A stretch of 64,000 nucleotides of DNA. Source: Corella eumyota (Eukaryota > Chordata > Ascidiacea > Phlebobranchia > Corellidae). The stretch lies in the NCBI GenBank assembly GCA_963082875.1, contig OY720103.1, positions 11,284,001-11,348,000 of the forward strand, in the 5' to 3' direction. Below, piece by piece: positions 58,201 through 64,000 of this stretch; position 1 is the stretch's first letter; every line of letters begins with the position of its first letter. The translations under genes were made by a program, and so were the position numbers. The notes under the pieces were generated by a model, which was given only the letters and a program-made list of their open reading frames with translations, had not been told where the DNA came from and searched no databases.

Positions 58201-61200
58201 GTAAGTTGTTGCTTTAATTAAAACTTTATATAAATTGATTTTAAAATACAGACACCTAATTTTTCTGTGCTGTTTTAAATGTAACTTAATGCGAACAATA
58301 CTAAAGTATGAGAAGCAGGGCTGTATGTAAACGTTAACAAAAATTTGCGGGATGGAAGGAATTTTTGTACTTTACTGCGGGGTGCAGTGTTCCCTTTAAG
58401 CGCAAAAATGTGCGAAAAACGCTCGTTTTTGCAGGGCACCTGCGCAGTAAAATTTAAGTACGGCTCAAAAAAAAGACGCCTTAAACCAAATTTTAAAGAT
58501 TCAATATGAGTATATAGAAGAATATTTTTAGAACAAGAGACGCGCGATTTAAATTAAAACGACATGACAAAAATTATAAGAAAGGCGCAAAACGACGCAA
58601 TACGAAAAAAGAGATTTGTTATCGTATTAATAAAGACGTTTTAGTAAGTTCAAAAACGAAATGTCAGCAGTTTTATTTGGTAAGTTACGTATCAACAGAT
58701 AACGCGGGTAGTATAATTTAATGCCGATTATTTATATTAAACACTTTTATGAATATTTTATATCATGATTACATTGAAATAAACGTAATCGCAACTGTAA
58801 CTAAACACTTAATGCTGTTTTTCTCATTGATGTGTTAAGTCTTCGTGATTTTGCGCCGGCGGTTTAACACGCTGCGGGCATATCCATTAAAACAAGACGA
58901 ACGATGATTTAACCTCTAATATTTAATATTTGATTTAAAAAATAGCTTGTAAATTAAATAACAAAATAGTAAAAACCTAAAAATGTAGTTTAGGTATTTT
59001 TTAATAAAATACAAAATGTGAAATTGAATGACTATGTTTATAAGGCCTAAATAGAGCAAGTAATGAATTTTGGGTACACTTGTGGGTTAAAAAAAAATTG
59101 GGCACCTGTGCACTCAATTTTGGAATTGTGCGCTTTTTTGGGCACCTGTGCAGTAGGGTATTTTTTAGAGGGAACACTGGCGGGGTGAATGCGGTATTTA
59201 CCTAAAGAGCTAAGGGATGATGTGGAATTGACTTTAAAGGTCAAAATCGAACATGAGACGCAATGGAAGATTAGGGAAGGGTGACAAATTTCTTCCCTTT
59301 CTGCATTAAGTGATTTTTTGTTAACATTTACAAATGGCTTCTATATTTTCCGCACCTCCAACTTCCCATATTCCATATTTTACTACTAACCGTAATACAA
59401 GCTTGCATGAGTTATTGTGTAAATATACATTATGCAATAACAACTGTTTACTTTAAATAATTTTAGTTAACAAAGTGTGTTAAAATGTTAATTAAATTTA
59501 ATGATTTTGCAGAACTTGGACGAAAATGTTTCAGTTACTTTAAAGAAAAAGATTTTGGATGAAGCTAAAACAACTGAACCGATAAAGCAAAAAGGAAAGT
59601 TTAGTCAAAAAACATATGAACCTGGAGCTTCTGTGAGTTTTATATTAATTGCAAACACACTTTTGTATGAAAAATTACTCGTTTCATACACTTAATACAC
59701 TTAATGTACAAAAAAAATAAATTAAGTTATAATTTATTTTATAATTTATTGTATAGGACGTAAAGACAATAAAAAAGTTGGATGAAACTAAAACAACTGA
59801 ACCTGCAAAGTGGGAGAAAGAATTTGATAAATCTTCCGTAAGTTGAAATAAAACTTTTAAGACAAAGCTAAAAAACGAAAAAAACATTTCTTTGCAATCT
59901 TCTAAAATATTAATTTATGTTAACAACACCAATCCAAAAGATGTAGATAATTAAAAATTTTTGTCTGGCATTATTTATTACTTTTAAACAGACTGTTTTA
60001 TCTGTTATTAAAAAAGTTTAAACTGTATAGAGCAGGGGTCAGCACCTTTTTCGCATTGCGAAACGATTTAAAACTGAATATTTTTTTGCAAAACAGCCTT
60101 TAAAAAATTCAAATGTTCACCAATAAAAATGTATCAAGTTTAAAGCAATTAATTCCTATATCAAATCGATGATTAACAGTTTTGAATGTTTTAAAGACAA
60201 AATAAGCTTACAAATCGTAAACTAATCGCCTTTCTGTTGCAAAGCATTTTAACTCGAAAAAGTATGTGGCCCGGTAACGTACGGCTGACAAACTGGGCCT
60301 GGGCCTGGTGGTTGTGACCACTAGTATAATGTATATACTAATTTCTTCTCGACTTGCATTTAATTTGTGCAACAACATGTGGTTCAAAATTATTTGTTTA
60401 ATTTTAATTAATAACAACACTCTTTAGAATTATAATATTCGATATATATTTCTTAAATTTATACAAATGACTTTGTTTATAAATCTATATTTAAGCTACC
60501 TTGAACTAATAAAAAAATTTAAAGGTTTTAAACAAATCATATAATTTATATTTTTTATTTAGCTATACCAGTCTACTTACTTTAATCTTGGTTATTCCCA
60601 TTCTCCTATACAAATAACATCAAGAGGATGGGGATTTAATGTAAGAACCACAACATCACTTTTTTTTCTGTTTTTATAATTACATTTATTAAAATTATAT
60701 TCTTTGTCTTTTTAAGAGGCGTTATTTTATAAATCAAGTTTTTTTGTTATGGTAAATTAAAAATTTAAATTTAGCTTAAAAAATTAATCCAAGTTGGAAT
60801 AACTTTTGTGTTAGATTTTATATTTATAGCAATAAATTATTAAACTTCCAATAACAACAAACCAACCTTCTGCTTGTTTTAATAATTAAATTCAAGTTGG
60901 TTATTAAATAAAAATTAAATTTGTTAAAAGTATTAAACTAATTATTGTCAAATATATTACTAACATGTTATACTTTTATAGATTGAAATTGAAGGAAATG
61001 TTTATCCAAAAGATGTCGTTGAACTTTTTGACAAATTACAAAGTTCAACCGAACCAGTGAAGTTAGATGTACCATATGTAAGATTTATAGATGGCAGTTT
61101 AACAATGTTTACTCACCAAGTTCTTCCAATAATAAAAAAAAAATCAAACATAAGGGTGAGCACTTAATTCTTTGTTATTTGTAGCATTGGAAGTTCAATT

Positions 61201-63967
61201 AAACTCTGTTATTTAAATGTGTTTTAGAAAAATTATTACGGCAAATAGAGTTTTTATTTTAAACATTTGTTTAAATAACTAATAAATATTGTTTGTAATA
61301 GTTTTAATAAAACTATTTAATATCAAATATTAGGTTGAGCACATGAGACTGTGGTACAAGGAACTCTCACTTGATGACATCACAAAGCTGTGTGATTGTT
61401 TGCACAAAATTACCTACTTAGATCTAAATGGTTGTGATATTGATTCAGAAGGACGAGAGTTACTGAGAGTTGCGAGATTTAAGAATGCAAAGGTTTGTAA
61501 ACATGTTAACAAGCCTAATGCAAAATAATTTAATTTTGCAAATCTTTTTTTTTAAGTTTATTTTCAGCTTTTGAAATAACTTTTTTTTTAAGTTTACTTT
61601 CAGCTTTTAAAATAACTATTTATGCTCAAATTTTAATTAATTAATTAAATGTATGCTGACAAAACAACTTATTTTAGAATTACATGTAACTTACAACATA
61701 AAAGATCCTTATTATTAAAATGCTAATTTTTTTAGAAAACTGAGATTAGAGGTGTTTATGGTTTACCTGAATATTATTTAAACCTACAAAAACCATCTGA
61801 TCAACTAACTACAGATATAGTCAAGCTAACATCTACTCAGGTAATATAAAATTTTGCTAAACTTCTATGTAGAGAGAGAGCATGGAACAATAATTTACCA
61901 GTTTATCATACCAGTTTATTTACAACTTTTATTTTTATACCACTTTACATTTATTATATTAAATATTGGAAATGTAAAAGGGTTTAAACCCAACATTTTA
62001 ACAAAAACAACAAAAATCCAAGTAACTTACATCATTAGTAATAAAAAATACAGTGTGCAACATAATGTCATGATATTAATATTAACAATAACAACACAGC
62101 AAATATTAAATTACTCGAAGGTGCCTTACTTACTTTTTATAATTCAATTTAACTTTCTTGTCAAAATTTGAGTCGAAATTTAATTTTATGTTTTAAAACT
62201 GCAGAAATGAAATCTAATTATTTTATTCAGGCAAATAAAACTGATGATCCTTCTGTAACCGCAACAATGACAAGTAAAATGTTGACATTTACCCAAGACT
62301 GCTTTAAATCTGGGCAGACTAGCAGTGAAGAGTTGACCAAGTTGACTAAACTAGCCTACAACGGAATAATGGAAAAAGAAATATTATTTGAAAACTATGG
62401 ACCTGCAAAAGTTGAACACTGGAGAAGATTCGAAGAATTTAAAAAGGCTAAAACTAGACAAAACCTATTTAAAGGGGTAGAACACATGAAATATTCAAAT
62501 TTGGATTGGCAAGACTTTCTCTGTGCAGTTTACATGATTCAACATCTTTCTCTGGATGAATTTGAATCCACATTTACCTCGTTAATGGAGACTTTCAGCT
62601 ACATAACTTTTCCGGTTAATTTGTGTAAATTTCTTTATGGTTTGTGTAATGAACAAAACTCAAAGAAAGTAAAGAAGATGTTGGATTTAGAAACTGATTT
62701 AGCACCAAAGAGAAATATTTTGTTTAACTACCTTAGTTATTATTTAAAGCAATGGTATTCACCAAAACTTGTTTCTTTATATGAATTAACAAAAGAATAT
62801 GGAAGAGAACTTGCAGATTGGGTTATTAAACATTTACATTCAAACGTGGGTATCTATAATGATCTTTATCCCAATGATGTTACAAGTCTCGTTGAAATCC
62901 TTCAACTTTCAATTAAACCTATAAAGTTACGTGTGTATCCAACTTTTAAGGATGGCAGTTTAACAATGTTTACTCACCAAGTTCTTCCAATAATAAAAGA
63001 AAAATCAAACATAAGGGTAAACGATTATTTTTTTGTTTTTGTGAAATTTTTATTTTAAATTAGTTACAAACTTTTATTTTATAGAATTGGTTTATTTTAG
63101 TAAGTACTTGTAATGAAACAATTTTACAAATTTACTAAATATTAGGTTAGTTTTATGAACCTAAGTCACAACAAACCCTCACTTGATGACATCACAAAGC
63201 TGTGTGATTGTTTGCACAAAATTGATTACTTAGATCTTAATAATTGTGAAGTTGATTTTAAAGGAGAAGAATTGTTGCGAGTTGCAAGAATTAGGAATCC
63301 AAAGGTTTGTAAATATGTTTTGTATACTGTAGCTTAATTTTATGATTTTTAGGTTTTTGTTACAATTTGGCATTTCTAAATAATGTTATGAGAAATGTGA
63401 TATGTGTTGTATAATATTTAATGCAGCTAAATTTACCAACAACTGAAATACTTGGAGTTTCTGGTTTGCTAAAAGAATACTCCATTGCACAAGATCAATT
63501 ATTTACCAAATCAGTAACACTAAAAACTAACCAGGTAATTAAGAAACTAGGTGCTTTTTATGTGTAAAATTATTGATTAACCCATTGAAAAATTCAAATA
63601 TGATTTAAATGTTTTTTTTTCATTTAAAGGCTGAAGATTTAACTGCATCAGGAATTGAAGTTATATATGAGGATAAATCCGGTAAGTTTGCCATAATACT
63701 TTATTTAATTTTTATCTTAAGTTTTATTAATTTAATCAGTTTTGTTAATTTGGGTTTTTATTGATTGTTTGCACTTTTTTTTTAATAAACTAAGATTAAA
63801 ATATATCATATTGTTTTTAAGACACTGTAAGCAAGGTGATTGGTGTAAAAGGAGGCAGGCTTGAAGTATCAGGATGTTACATTGATATTCCTGAAGGTGC
63901 ACTTGATGAGGATGTTCAAATTACTGTCCATGTTGTTTGTTGTAATGATGTTGTTCCCCCCACCAAG
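58195..63967 (+). CDS. Copy F: NLR-like LRR-ZU5 gene, cut by the right edge
   Basis: Exons: 58195-58200, 59513-59632 and 59757-59837 (one DLDEN/DLKT pair), 60563-60640 (HSPI, longer), 60982-61155, 61334-61492, 61736-61840 (first LRR module), 62231-63016 (winged helix/HD2-like), 63146-63304, 63427-63534 (second LRR module; the latter three codons shorter than usual), 63630-63681 and 63822-63967 (first ZU5 exons, GGRLEVSGCYIDIPEGAL). The rest of ZU5, the UPA part and the tail lie beyond base 64000. No SSESEDE exon was found between the start exon and 59513, as in D. Frames and splice sites seen are intact. The winged-helix/HD2 exon is closest to copy E over much of its length. Confidence 0.7.
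58385..59179. mobile_element. 795-bp non-autonomous hAT element
   Basis: Inverted ends CAGTGTTCCCTTTAA and its partner TTAGAGGGAACACTG. A perfect 8-bp target duplication, GCGGGGTG, lies at 58377-58384 and 59180-59187. Subterminal GGGCACCTGxGCAGTA motifs repeat near both ends. No transposase frame. It interrupts the repeat block that is whole in copy B at 11079-11345. Confidence 0.9.
60033..60322. mobile_element. hAT-type MITE in intron of copy F
   Basis: Same ends and same flanking GTATAGAG / GTATAATG as in copies A, B and E, and in the same intron, before the HSPI exon. It was inherited from the common ancestral gene. Confidence 0.65.
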
Positions 63968-64000
63968 GTATTTGCTTTTACAAATTTGTTAAACAAATTT

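Overview
The window looks like nuclear DNA of an invertebrate chordate, most likely an ascidian tunicate of the Ciona type. That is inference from three things: very AT-rich sequence, compact genes with many short GT-AG introns, and tRNA-derived SINEs and hAT MITEs in introns. There is no bacterial organisation.

Most of the window is a head-to-tail, all-plus-strand array of six copies (A to F) of one gene family. A: about 1.9-8.8 kb, 5' end cut by a hAT transposon. B: 11.05-21.2 kb. C: 27.4-30.0 kb, only the 3' half. D: 31.7-42.6 kb. E: 44.5-56.4 kb, the most intact. F: 58.2 kb to the right edge. A full copy has about 20-25 small exons. In order they encode a start exon (Met-Asp), an acidic SSESEDE exon, repeated 27-40-residue charged exons (DLDEN and DLKT types), a short HSPI exon, a first leucine-rich-repeat (LRR) module, and one ~262-residue exon resembling the winged-helix plus HD2 part of NLR proteins. 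Then come a second LRR module, a ZU5 domain, a UPA-like domain, and a short variable tail. ZU5-UPA is the layout of the FIIND of NLRP1, CARD8 and PIDD. A His-Leu-Ser/Thr stands where those proteins cut themselves. No NACHT ATPase (no Walker A) is visible in any copy. The tails of B, C, D and E carry GD-centred hydrophobic motifs reminiscent of RHIM or other amyloid-signalling motifs. Taken together this is a candidate NACHT-less, FIIND-bearing innate immune receptor family.

The copies are diverging by birth and death. B has an in-frame TGA in an LRR exon, D stops before its tail motif, A has a lost splice donor and a different tail, and C lacks everything before ZU5. The LRR beta-strand positions vary between copies while their framework is constant, as expected of a recognition surface. 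Upstream blocks before B, D and F are duplicates of each other and end at the same ATGGAT-gtaag start exon, so promoters were copied with the genes.

Between B and C lies a different single-exon gene (25239-26114) for an uncharacterised membrane protein with two Cys-x2-Cys pairs. It is preceded by a region rich in TGACGTCA-like (CRE/ATF) sites, including five copies of a 26-bp ACGTCA repeat.

Mobile DNA is abundant: a hAT transposase gene at the left edge, a 795-bp non-autonomous hAT with a perfect 8-bp target duplication, a family of ~300-bp hAT MITEs duplicated with the genes, a MITE in copy C with its empty site in copy B, and tRNA-type SINEs. There is also a 2.4-kb foldback-like element whose long inverted ends are minisatellite arrays, and a 15-bp minisatellite in copy E.
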